From contig CAYFRF010000001.1 in NCBI GenBank assembly GCA_964345415.1, positions 1 to 64,000 of the forward strand: a DNA stretch of 64,000 bases. The letters are read 5' to 3'. Below the pieces are notes generated by a model. That model was not told where the DNA came from. It saw only the letters and a list, made by a program, of their open reading frames with translations, and made no database searches. Numbering within the stretch: position 1 is the stretch's first letter; each line of letters begins with the position of its first letter. The position numbers and the translations under genes are program-made. The DNA comes from Dietzia sp964345415 (GTDB lineage: Bacteria > Actinomycetota > Actinomycetes > Mycobacteriales > Mycobacteriaceae). Below, in pieces: positions 15,727 through 23,397 of the stretch.

Positions 15727-17307
15727 GTGGATTCTCTCGTCACCGATCAGCGGCCGGCACATGCGGACACCCCTGTAGCAGCTGCCGACGTCCGGACGTA
15801 TCAGGTGCGTACGTTCGGGTGCCAGATGAACGTGCACGACTCCGAACGCATGTCCGGGGTTCTCGAGGACGCCGGATACATCCCGTTCGAGGGCGAAGCC
15901 GATCCGGCTCGCGGTGAGCTGCCGGACCTGGTGGTCTTCAACACGTGTGCGGTCCGTGAGAATGCGGACAACCGGCTGTACGGGACCCTCGGCCATCTGC
16001 GCCCCTGGAAGGACGTCAATCCGCGACTCCAGATCGCGGTGGGCGGCTGCCTCGCGCAGAAGGACAAGGAGGTCGTGGTCTCCCGCGCACCCTGGGTGGA
16101 CGTGGTGTTCGGCACGCACAACCTCGGACACCTGGCGACACTCCTCGAACGCTCCCGGCACAACCAGCGCGCCGAGGTGGAGATCGCGGATTCCCTGCAG
16201 CACTTCCCGTCCACTCTGCCCGCGACCCGGGAGTCGGCGTACGCGGGCTGGGTGTCGGTCTCCGTCGGCTGCAACAACACCTGTACGTTCTGCATCGTGC
16301 CCTCGCTGCGGGGCAAGGAGGTTGACCGCCGGCCGGGCGAGGTGCTGGCCGAGGTCCAAGCACTGGCTGACGAGGGCGTGCTCGAGGTGACGCTGCTCGG
16401 ACAGAACGTCAACGCCTACGGCAGGTCGTTCCACGACCCCGACGAACCCTCCGACAAGGGTGCGTTCGCGAAGCTACTGCGCGCTGCCGGACAGATCGAG
16501 GGGATCGAGCGGATCCGGTTCACCTCCCCGCACCCCGCCGAGTTCACCGACGATGTGATCGAGGCGATGGCCAGCACCCCGACGGTGTGCCCGCAACTCC
16601 ACATGCCGTTGCAGTCGGGCTCGGACCGGGTGTTGCGCGCAATGCGGCGTTCCTACCGTTCGGAGAAGTTCCTCGGGATCCTGGACCGGGTCCGGGCCGC
16701 GATGCCCGACGCGGCGATCACCACCGACATCATCGTCGGTTTCCCCGGCGAGACCGAGGAGGACTTCCAGGCGACACTCGACGTGGTCGAGAAGGCGCGG
16801 TTCTCCAGCGCGTTCACCTTCCAGTACTCCCCACGTCCGGGGACGCCAGCGGCCGAGCTCGAGGACCAGATCCCCAAGGCTGTCGTGCAGGAGCGGTACG
16901 AACGACTCATCGCCCTGCAGGAGCGCATCACCCTGGAGGAGAACCAGGCCCTGGTCGGCCGTGTCGTGGAGGTGCTCGTCACCGCCGACGAAGGACGAAA
17001 GGACGCGGCCACGGCACGGATGACCGGCCGGGCACGGGACGGGCGTCTCGTGCACTTCGCGCCGACCGGGCCCCACGGTGCACAGATCCGGCCGGGTGAC
17101 GTGATCACCACGGCTGTCACAGCGGCCGCCCCGCACCACCTCCTCGCCGACGCCGGCGTGCTCAGCCACCGCGCCACCCGCGCCGGTGACCGCCACGCGG
17201 CAGGCGAGAAGCCGGAGACACCGCCCATCGGCGTGGGGCTCGGCCTGCCCACACTGCGTCGAGACGTCGTGACCCTCGAGGTCACCGAGAAGGGATGCCC
17301 CACGTGA
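15727..17307 (+). CDS. miaB: tRNA-2-methylthio-N6-dimethylallyladenosine synthase MiaB
   Basis: MiaB methylthiolates i6A37 in tRNA, following MiaA (encoded at 20190). The 526-residue protein has the N-terminal UPF0004 cluster Cys residues at 32, 74 and 108, the radical-SAM motif CNNTCTFC with Cys at 182, 186 and 189, and a C-terminal TRAM domain from about residue 405. A 60-residue tail follows that is not part of the core enzyme. The start is GTG 15727. The stop overlaps the next gene by GTGA. Confidence 0.96.
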   Translation: MDSLVTDQRPAHADTPVAAADVRTYQVRTFGCQMNVHDSERMSGVLEDAGYIPFEGEADPARGELPDLVVFNTCAVRENADNRLYGTLGHLRPWKDVNPRLQIAVGGCLAQKDKEVVVSRAPWVDVVFGTHNLGHLATLLERSRHNQRAEVEIADSLQHFPSTLPATRESAYAGWVSVSVGCNNTCTFCIVPSLRGKEVDRRPGEVLAEVQALADEGVLEVTLLGQNVNAYGRSFHDPDEPSDKGAFAKLLRAAGQIEGIERIRFTSPHPAEFTDDVIEAMASTPTVCPQLHMPLQSGSDRVLRAMRRSYRSEKFLGILDRVRAAMPDAAITTDIIVGFPGETEEDFQATLDVVEKARFSSAFTFQYSPRPGTPAAELEDQIPKAVVQERYERLIALQERITLEENQALVGRVVEVLVTADEGRKDAATARMTGRARDGRLVHFAPTGPHGAQIRPGDVITTAVTAAAPHHLLADAGVLSHRATRAGDRHAAGEKPETPPIGVGLGLPTLRRDVVTLEVTEKGCPT

Positions 17308-17876
17308 GTACCGAGGATCGCCCCGATCCCATCGCCGGGATCATGGAAGTCACGCGTAACGCGGAATCGGAGATGCGGCGACAGGACCGCATCCTCGGAC
17401 GAACTCTCGTCATCGGCCCGGCCTATCTCGCCTCAGCCGTGCTCATCGTGCTCCTGGCCGTGCTGCTGCTGATGCCGCACAGTTCCGGGGTCCGCGGGTT
17501 CGACGTGCTCTTCTTCACCGACAAGGCACAGGATCAGCACACATCGTTGCCGTCCCACGTGTTCGTCCTGCTCTACTCGATCGGCTCCATCGGGTTCGGC
17601 GCGGTGATGATCCTCACGCAGAAGTGGTGGGCGGCGGGGATCGCGTGGAGCGCGACCTGTGTGGCGGCCGTCTACGGCATCCTGGCCATCTGGCTCCGCC
17701 AGTCCGGCCGCGGACCCGATCCCGACTTCCAGGGCTTCGGCGGACCCGGTATCGGAATGTATCTGAGCGAGATCGTTCTGTTCCTGCTCATCGGCACCCT
17801 CGCGGGAGTCCTCTGGGCCCGCACACCGGAACAGCGCAAGTTGGAGGAGAGCGCCCGTCAGGGCGACACCCGCTGA
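17304..17876 (+). CDS. Conserved four-helix membrane protein (Rv2732c-like)
   Basis: A 190-residue protein with hydrophobic segments near residues 38-58, 85-105, 112-132 and 155-175, and charged termini. It begins at the GTGA junction with miaB, so it is translationally coupled. A membrane protein occupies the same site in M. tuberculosis (Rv2732c). No enzymatic motif is visible, and the function is unknown. A very strong terminator follows. Confidence 0.82.
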   Translation: MSTEDRPDPIAGIMEVTRNAESEMRRQDRILGRTLVIGPAYLASAVLIVLLAVLLLMPHSSGVRGFDVLFFTDKAQDQHTSLPSHVFVLLYSIGSIGFGAVMILTQKWWAAGIAWSATCVAAVYGILAIWLRQSGRGPDPDFQGFGGPGIGMYLSEIVLFLLIGTLAGVLWARTPEQRKLEESARQGDTR

Positions 17877-17908
17877 CAGAACGGCGCAGAGGAACAAGGC
17901 ACAAGAAA

Positions 17909-17938
17909 GAGGGCGGGGCGCCTGAGCGCCCCGCCCTC
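17909..17938. terminator. Bidirectional terminator
   Basis: Arms GAGGGCGGGGCGC (17909-17921) and its exact complement (17926-17938) form a 13-bp stem with a 4-nt loop. An A-rich stretch (aagaaa) lies on the left side, which reads as a U-rich tail on the minus strand. It sits between two convergent genes. Confidence 0.85.
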
Positions 17939-17952
17939 GTGCGTTGTTCGTC

Positions 17953-19326
17953 TCAGCGGGTGTCGACGGCCTTCTCCGCGGCCTCGGCCCACTCCCGCCA
18001 CTGGGCGGCCTGGGCGCGGGCCTTCTCCGCGTCCTTGCGCTTACCCGCGGCCTCCGCCTTGTCCGCCTGGGCCTCGAAATCGTGCACCCGATCCCAGAAC
18101 TGGGCAGCACGGGCCTTGGCCTCCGGATCGGTACGGCGCCACTCGGTGTCCGCCGCGTCCGCGACCGACTTCTCGATCGCCCGGATCTGGCCCTCGAGGT
18201 CGCCGATCCGGTTACGCGGAACCTTACCGATCTCCTCCCACCGTGACTGGAGCTCACGCAGCACGGACCGGGCCACGTCGAGGTCCCCGGTCGGGTCGAT
18301 CTTGTCCTTGTACTCCCGGATCAGTTGTTCCTTGGCGGCGGCGTTCTCGCCGAACTCCGCGTCCCGTTCCGCAGCCGCCGCATGGCGAGCATCGAAGAAG
18401 GTGTCCTGGGCGGCCTTGAACCGCTTCCAGAGCGCTTCATCGGCGTCGCGGGGAGCCCGTCCGGCGGCCTTCCACTCGTCCATGAGCCGTCGGTAGGCCG
18501 TGGCCGTCTCGTTCCAGTCCGTGGAGCCGGACAGCGCCTCGGCGCGCTCGGCCAGCTCCTCTTTGATCCGCTTGACCGAAGCACGGTTGCGGTCGAGCTC
18601 GGCGAAATGCGAGCCCCGTCGGCGGTTGAAGGACTCGCGGGCCTTGGAAAAACGCTTCCAGAGGGCGTCATCGGTCTTCCGGTCGATCCCGCGGATGGTC
18701 TTCCACTCCTCCAGGATCTCGCGGAGCCGGTCACCGGCTGCCTTCCACTGCGTCGAGGACGCGCCGATCTCCTCGGCCTCCGCCGCGAGCTCCTCCTTGC
18801 GGGCGATCGCCGCCGTGCGCTGCTCGTCCTTACGCTGACGGGCCTCGGCCTCGACCTCGCCGGAACGCTCGATCACGACCGCCACTCGCGCGGCCAGGGA
18901 GTCCAGATCGCCCACGGCGGCCGCGCCGGGGATCTGGCCGGCGAGCGCCTCGGCGGAGGCACGGGTCTTCCGGGCGTCCTGGGGATGGGTGTCCAGGCGG
19001 GTCTCGAGCAGCGTGACCTCGGCGGCCAGATCGTCGAACCGGAGACCAAAGTGCGCGAGTCCCTCGGCAGGCGCACCGGCCTGCCACGACCCGACCTGAC
19101 GCTCCCCGTCCGCCGTGCGCACGAACACCGCGCCCGACTCGTCGACCCGACCCCACTCGCCGGGATCGGACGCGATCGGGGCCCGCGCCTCGGGCGCCGC
19201 GGCGGGCCTCGGCGCGACCTTGCGCGCCAGCGCCGAGGGGGACGGCGGTCCCGGCCGGGGTCCGGGAGTCGGCGCGGTCCCGCCGGTGTCCTTACCGCTC
19301 GCGGCGGTGGATGACTGGTCGCTCAT
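17953..19326 (-). CDS. DUF349 domain protein (coiled-coil, Rv2731-like)
   Basis: A 457-residue protein with an Ala/Pro-rich N-terminus (about 60 residues), a short beta-rich region (DESGAVFVRTADGERQVGSW), and several consecutive DUF349 repeats, each with a W-K-x-A-G-x-A pattern and a LWKRFxxARxxFFxxR motif. The repeats form long charged helical hairpins. The start is ATG 19326, preceded on the minus strand by AAAGAGGACC; the frame is open further up but lacks a ribosome-binding site. DUF349 proteins have no settled function; links to nucleic-acid binding and cell-envelope stress have been proposed. Confidence 0.88.
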   Translation of the reverse strand: MSDQSSTAASGKDTGGTAPTPGPRPGPPSPSALARKVAPRPAAAPEARAPIASDPGEWGRVDESGAVFVRTADGERQVGSWQAGAPAEGLAHFGLRFDDLAAEVTLLETRLDTHPQDARKTRASAEALAGQIPGAAAVGDLDSLAARVAVVIERSGEVEAEARQRKDEQRTAAIARKEELAAEAEEIGASSTQWKAAGDRLREILEEWKTIRGIDRKTDDALWKRFSKARESFNRRRGSHFAELDRNRASVKRIKEELAERAEALSGSTDWNETATAYRRLMDEWKAAGRAPRDADEALWKRFKAAQDTFFDARHAAAAERDAEFGENAAAKEQLIREYKDKIDPTGDLDVARSVLRELQSRWEEIGKVPRNRIGDLEGQIRAIEKSVADAADTEWRRTDPEAKARAAQFWDRVHDFEAQADKAEAAGKRKDAEKARAQAAQWREWAEAAEKAVDTR

Positions 19327-19533
19327 GTGGTCCTCTTTCGTTCTGCCGCGTGACACGGCACCGTCGCCGGGGCCGTCCCCGGTCATCGCCTCGCCATCCC
19401 TCGACGGGACGGCATCCTCCTAGTGTGTACCAACGTCGGCCTGTTCGTCGGTTGTATGCCCTCGTGCCGCCGGAACCGCCGTGTTCAAGGTGCCGGGCTG
19501 CCGTACCGCCGGGGACCAGTAGGGTTCCATCAC

Positions 19534-20193
19534 GTGAGAAGTCCTGTCGTCCTGGTCCCCGGCGCCCCGGTGCTCGTCCCTCAACTGTCCGGTTCCGCCG
19601 CCTCCGAGAGCGCACCCCGGGTCCGCAGACTGTGTGAACTGCTCCGGGAGGCTTCTCACGCGTGCTCCCGTGTCCTGGTGGTGGGGACCGACCCCGCGCG
19701 CCGTGGCGTCGCCGACGTCCGCTCGTCCCTGAGCCGATGGGGCGTCGACGTGGGCGTGGGTCGGCCGTCCGATCCGCCGGCGCCGCCGGGCGCCGTACCC
19801 GATGCCGCCCTGATCGCCTGGTGGCTGCTGGACGAGAGCAGATGCGACCTTCCACGGACGTTCCAGGGCGTCTCACGGGACGCAGCCTCCCCGCCGGAGG
19901 CGACGGGGGAGGACCTCGTCGTCGTCGTCGCCGACGGCCCCGCCTCTCTCACCCCCCGCGCGCCCGTCCCACAGGACCCGCGCGGCGTAGCGCTGGACTC
20001 CGCGCTCGGTAGCTGGCTCCGCACGGGCGGTGACCTCCCCGACCCCGGGGCGGACGTGGCCGAGGAGGTGGGCTGGTGGAGCCGACCGTCCTGGCTGGCC
20101 CTCGCCGCACTGGTGGGGGGCCGAGCCGCGTCGGAATCGCTGTCCTGGGCGCCGTTCGGCGTCGGCTACCACGGGGCACGGTGGGGCCGGTGA
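19534..20193 (+). CDS. LigB-like (class III extradiol dioxygenase B-like) protein
   Basis: A 219-residue protein that begins VRSPVVLVPGAPVLVPQLSG. It matches, by position and outline, the Ala-rich Rv2728c-type proteins between the DUF349 gene and miaA, which carry a class III extradiol dioxygenase-like fold. The metal-binding histidines of true LigB enzymes are not obvious, so it may be non-catalytic. GTG 19534 is 9 nt after TAGGGT (19520-19525), a possible -10 box. The stop overlaps miaA by GTGA. Confidence 0.7.
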   Translation: MRSPVVLVPGAPVLVPQLSGSAASESAPRVRRLCELLREASHACSRVLVVGTDPARRGVADVRSSLSRWGVDVGVGRPSDPPAPPGAVPDAALIAWWLLDESRCDLPRTFQGVSRDAASPPEATGEDLVVVVADGPASLTPRAPVPQDPRGVALDSALGSWLRTGGDLPDPGADVAEEVGWWSRPSWLALAALVGGRAASESLSWAPFGVGYHGARWGR

Positions 20194-21191
20194 GCATCTC
20201 GGCGACGACCGGCCCCGACCCGCGCTCCGGGGTCCACCACAGCACCACGGCCCCGATCGCGGTGGTGGGGGCGACCGGCACCGGCAAGTCCGAACTGGCC
20301 CTCGGGCTGGCAGAACAGCTCGGCGGCGAGGTGGTCAACTGCGACGCGATGCAGCAGTACCGCGGTATGGACATCGGCACCGCGAAACTGCCCGTGGACC
20401 AGCGTCGCGGCATACCCCACCACCGACTCGACGTCCTCGACGTCACCCAGACCGCCAGCGTCGCCGATTTCCGCACCGAGGCAGAGCGGGAGATCGCGGA
20501 GATCCGCGGACGCGGACACGTCCCCATCCTGTGTGGCGGCTCGATGATGTACCTGCAGGCGCTGATCGACGGCTGGGCTATCCCCGACACCGATCCACAG
20601 GTGCGGGCCCGGTACGAACGCCGGCTCGAGGAGATCGGTGTGGCCGCGCTGCACGCCGAACTCGCGGTGGTCGACCCCGAGGCGGCGCGCACGATCCTGC
20701 CCACCGACCCCCGTCGAACAGTCCGGGCCCTCGAGGTGGTGGAGCTGACCGGCAGGCCGTTCTCCGCCTCCCGCCCGACGATCGGCGAGCCCCGTTGGGG
20801 GACCCGGATCCTCGGCCTCCGGTGCGACTTGCCGGAACTCGACGAACGCCTCGCGGCGCGGACCGCGCGGATGTTCGCCGACGGACTGGTCGACGAGGTG
20901 CGTGCACTGGTTGCCGAGGGACTGCTGGAGGGCGTCACCGCCCGGCGCGCCATCGGCTACGCCCAGGTGCTCGACGAGATGGACGAGGAGCTGCGGGTCT
21001 CCGACGCGGGACTGGCGCGTGCCGAAGAGCGGACGTTCATCGGCACCCGCCGCTATGTCCGACGCCAGCGGTCGTGGTTCGGGCGCGACCCGCGGATCGA
21101 GTGGATCGACACCGACACCTATGGCACGGGCCCCCACGCAGACACACCACTGCGTGTGGCGCTGAGGATCCTCGGGAGGGACGGACGATGA
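20190..21191 (+). CDS. miaA: tRNA dimethylallyltransferase MiaA
   Basis: MiaA transfers a dimethylallyl group to A37 of tRNAs reading U-starting codons, giving i6A for MiaB. The 333-residue protein has the P-loop VGATGTGKSELALGLA near residue 25, then the substrate motif NCDAMQQYRGMDIGTAKLP, and the tRNA-binding stretch RRAIGYAQVLDE. The frame is open upstream in an Arg/Pro-rich shadow, but GTG 20190 overlaps the previous stop and gives the family length. The stop overlaps the iclR start (ATGA). Confidence 0.96.
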   Translation: MSISATTGPDPRSGVHHSTTAPIAVVGATGTGKSELALGLAEQLGGEVVNCDAMQQYRGMDIGTAKLPVDQRRGIPHHRLDVLDVTQTASVADFRTEAEREIAEIRGRGHVPILCGGSMMYLQALIDGWAIPDTDPQVRARYERRLEEIGVAALHAELAVVDPEAARTILPTDPRRTVRALEVVELTGRPFSASRPTIGEPRWGTRILGLRCDLPELDERLAARTARMFADGLVDEVRALVAEGLLEGVTARRAIGYAQVLDEMDEELRVSDAGLARAEERTFIGTRRYVRRQRSWFGRDPRIEWIDTDTYGTGPHADTPLRVALRILGRDGR

Positions 21192-21937
21192 GGGAGGAGA
21201 CCGGCGGTCGGTCACGGGTGCAGTCGGTGGACAGGGCCTTCGCGCTGCTCGACGCACTGGCCCTGCGCGGGGGACGCGCCTCCCTGGGCGAACTCGTCGC
21301 CGACACCGGCCTCGCCGCCGCGACGGTCCACCGCCTGTGCGGGACCCTGGCCGAGAGCGGCCATCTCCGGCGCGATGCACGGCGCGACTACCTGTTGGGT
21401 CCCCGCCTGCAGCGGATCGGAGACGCCGCCCGCCGCGCCACCCTCGCCTGGGCCGAACCCGTCCTCGCGGCGGTCGTGGCGGGCACGGGGGAGACCGCCA
21501 ACATGGCGGTCCGGGAAGGGGACGGGGTGGTGTACCTCGCCCAGGTGCCGTCCCCCCACTCGATGCGGATGTTCACCGAGGTGGGGCGCCGGGTGGAGGT
21601 GCACTGCACCGCCGTGGGCAAGGCCCTGGTGGCCGATGACGACGACGACGAGGTCCGCGCCATGCTCGAGCGGGCCGGGATGCGCCGCTACACCTCGTCG
21701 ACCATCGTGCACCCGGACGCCCTGTTGGCCGAGCTCGCCAGGGTACGCCGTTCGGGTTTCGCGACCGATGAATCCGAGCAGGAAGAGGGGGTGCGCTGCG
21801 TGGCGATCGCCGTGGGTACCGGGGAGGCCGCGTTCGCCATCTCCGCCTCCGGGCCCGAGGCTCGATTCACCAGGGATCGTCGCGATGCCGCGGTGGGGAT
21901 CCTGCAGGCGGCCGTAGCGGGTCTGGGGCTCTTCTGA
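21188..21937 (+). CDS. IclR-family transcriptional regulator, 3' end supplied by IS
   Basis: A 249-residue protein with an N-terminal winged helix (SVDRAFALLDALALRGGRASLGELVADTGLAAATVHRLCGTL) and the IclR effector domain (VHCTAVGKALVAD; GFATDESEQEEGVRCVAIAV). IclR proteins often repress glyoxylate or aromatic-acid genes, and glcB (malate synthase) lies just beyond the insertion, so regulation of glcB is a reasonable inference. The ISL3 element starts at 21927, so the last two residues and the stop codon come from the IS. The loss relative to the ancestral end is probably only a few residues. Confidence 0.88.
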   Translation: MREETGGRSRVQSVDRAFALLDALALRGGRASLGELVADTGLAAATVHRLCGTLAESGHLRRDARRDYLLGPRLQRIGDAARRATLAWAEPVLAAVVAGTGETANMAVREGDGVVYLAQVPSPHSMRMFTEVGRRVEVHCTAVGKALVADDDDDEVRAMLERAGMRRYTSSTIVHPDALLAELARVRRSGFATDESEQEEGVRCVAIAVGTGEAAFAISASGPEARFTRDRRDAAVGILQAAVAGLGLF

Positions 21938-21951
21938 CTCATCCGTGGGTC
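21927..21951 (+). repeat. IS terminal inverted repeat, left
   Basis: It begins GGCTCTTCTGAC and ends CCGTGGGTC, and pairs with 23319-23343. It overlaps the last codons of iclR. Confidence 0.85.
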
Positions 21952-23235
21952 ATGTGTCGGCCGGGGAGGGTGGGGCGGTGGCCGCCGAGGTTGAGCATGG
22001 CCAGGGCGATGAGGGCTTCGGGTGATCGGAAGCCGAAGGCCATTCGGGTGATGAGGCGGATCGTGGTGTTGACCGATTCGATGAGGCCGTTGGACAGGCC
22101 GTGCTCGATCGAGGCGAGGATCTCGGTTTTGTAGGTGCAGATGGTGCGTTGCGGGTGGACGAACCGTTCGATGCGGCATCTTCTGGCCCAGCTGATCCAC
22201 GCTTCCAGGGCCGTTCTTGCCTCATCGATGGGGAGTTGGAAGATCAGCCGGAGGCCTTCTTTGAGCAGGTAGGCGCGATATAGGGTGGGTTCGGTCTTGG
22301 CGATCCATGCCAGTTTCACCGACTGCTTCGTGGTGAGGTTCTCTGGGTTCTTCCAGAGGGCATACCGGGCGTATTGGATGTCTCTGGCGTAGCCGCGTGC
22401 CCGGTTGACCTTGTTGGCCAGACGCCGTTCGCGGAGCTGGCGCTTGTCGCCGCGGGCCTCGTTCCACACCTTCCGGCGCACCTCGTCCAACGCGTCGGTG
22501 GCCCACTTGACCACGTGGAACGGGTCGGTGCAGCGCACCGCATTCGGGCACTGCTCATCGACGACACTTCCGATCCATTTGGCGCCGTCAGCGGTGACGT
22601 GGGTGATCTTTGCGCACCGCTCGGGCCCGAGGGCGTGGAAGAAGGCTCGAACGGTGGCCTTGTCGCGGCCCACTGCCACCCACACCAGTGGCCCGGTGTC
22701 GTGGTCGACCACGATGGTCAGGTACTTGTAGTTGCGTTTGTAGGAGATCTCATCGATCCCGATCCGTCGCAGGCCGGCGAAAGGGTCGACACTGGCTGAG
22801 GTGTCGGCCCATACCCGGGTGATGATCGCTCCCACGGTGCGCCAGGCAACACGCCCTCAACTGGCAGGCCGCGCTCTTGGAGCACTGGGTGGCCAGCCAG
22901 GCGACCTGCTGATCGAATGCCCTGGTGTGACCGGCACCGTGACGGGCCCAGGGCACCTGCCGCACGGTAGGACCGTGTTCGGCGCAGTTGACCCGGGGTG
23001 AATCAGCTTCCAAGAACACCCTTGTTGAGCCCATATCCAGGCTGCGCCACCGTCGTCGGCCGTCGCCATTGTCATACCCGGCCGCTGGCCTGCCGCAGAC
23101 TCCGCACCGAGCTCGGACCCCTTTGCGAGGACGAACATGGGCGACCACGATCTGCTCGTCGTGGTCGAACTCAACGCTTTCGATCACCGTATTCTCGACG
23201 CCCAGCACCGCACGCCATAAGCTGACAACTCGCAC
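21939..23235 (-). pseudogene. ISL3-family transposase, frameshifted
   Basis: The N-terminal frame runs from GTG 23235 and holds the ISL3 zinc finger (RARCGVCGRPAAGYD) and the helix-turn-helix region. The DDE catalytic part is in another frame, ending at 21939, with RRIGIDEISYKRNYKYLTIVVDHDTG and TDPFHVVKWA; the last conserved Glu is in the C-terminal region (NGLIESVNTTIR). The frames meet near 22850, where one extra base in a GGG run shifts the reading after KSAACQL; removing it restores the expected VAWRTVGAIITRVWAD. The enzyme is therefore probably inactive unless translation slips. A 12-bp inverted repeat covers the start codon. Confidence 0.85.
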
Positions 23236-23295
23236 GCCGTTCTCCGCTCTTCGGTTCTGGATTAGACACCTAAAACCTAGAACGAGAACGGCGTG
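23233..23295 (-). repeat. Inverted repeat sequestering the transposase start codon
   Basis: CACGCCGTTCTC at 23233-23244 and GAGAACGGCGTG at 23284-23295 are perfect complements. In minus-strand RNA the 3' arm ends with the GUG start codon (23235-23233), so read-through mRNA would fold the start into the stem. The intervening 39 nt contain a second, weaker pairing (GTTCT with AGAAC). Confidence 0.65.
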
Positions 23296-23318
23296 CTCCT
23301 GCGTCAGATCGATCTAAC

Positions 23319-23343
23319 GACCCACGGGTACGTCACAAGAGCC
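23319..23343 (-). repeat. IS terminal inverted repeat, right
   Basis: On the minus strand it begins GGCTCTTGTGAC and ends CCGTGGGTC; it matches the left repeat at 21 of 25 positions. Confidence 0.85.
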
Positions 23344-23357
23344 GGATTTCCGGGGAC

Positions 23358-23378
23358 GATCCCCGACGGGCGGGGATC
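23358..23378 (-). terminator. Possible terminator of glcB
   Basis: GATCCCCG (23358-23365) and CGGGGATC (23371-23378) form an 8-bp stem with a 5-nt loop, 20 bp downstream of the glcB stop on the minus strand. Confidence 0.4.
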
Positions 23379-23397
23379 AGGGACCGATCAGCGACGG

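Larger units (their letters stand above)
21927..23343. mobile_element. ISL3-family insertion sequence (about 1.4 kb), defective
   Basis: A 1417-bp element bounded by 25-bp imperfect inverted repeats at 21927-21951 and 23319-23343. Both read GGCTCTT-x-TGAC from the outside in and end CCGTGGGTC, with 4 mismatches. The single transposase gene fills most of it on the minus strand but is frameshifted. The 8-bp flanks (GGGTCTGG at left, GGATTTCC at right) do not form a target duplication, so the copy may have been involved in a later deletion or recombination. The element lies between iclR and glcB. Confidence 0.85.
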
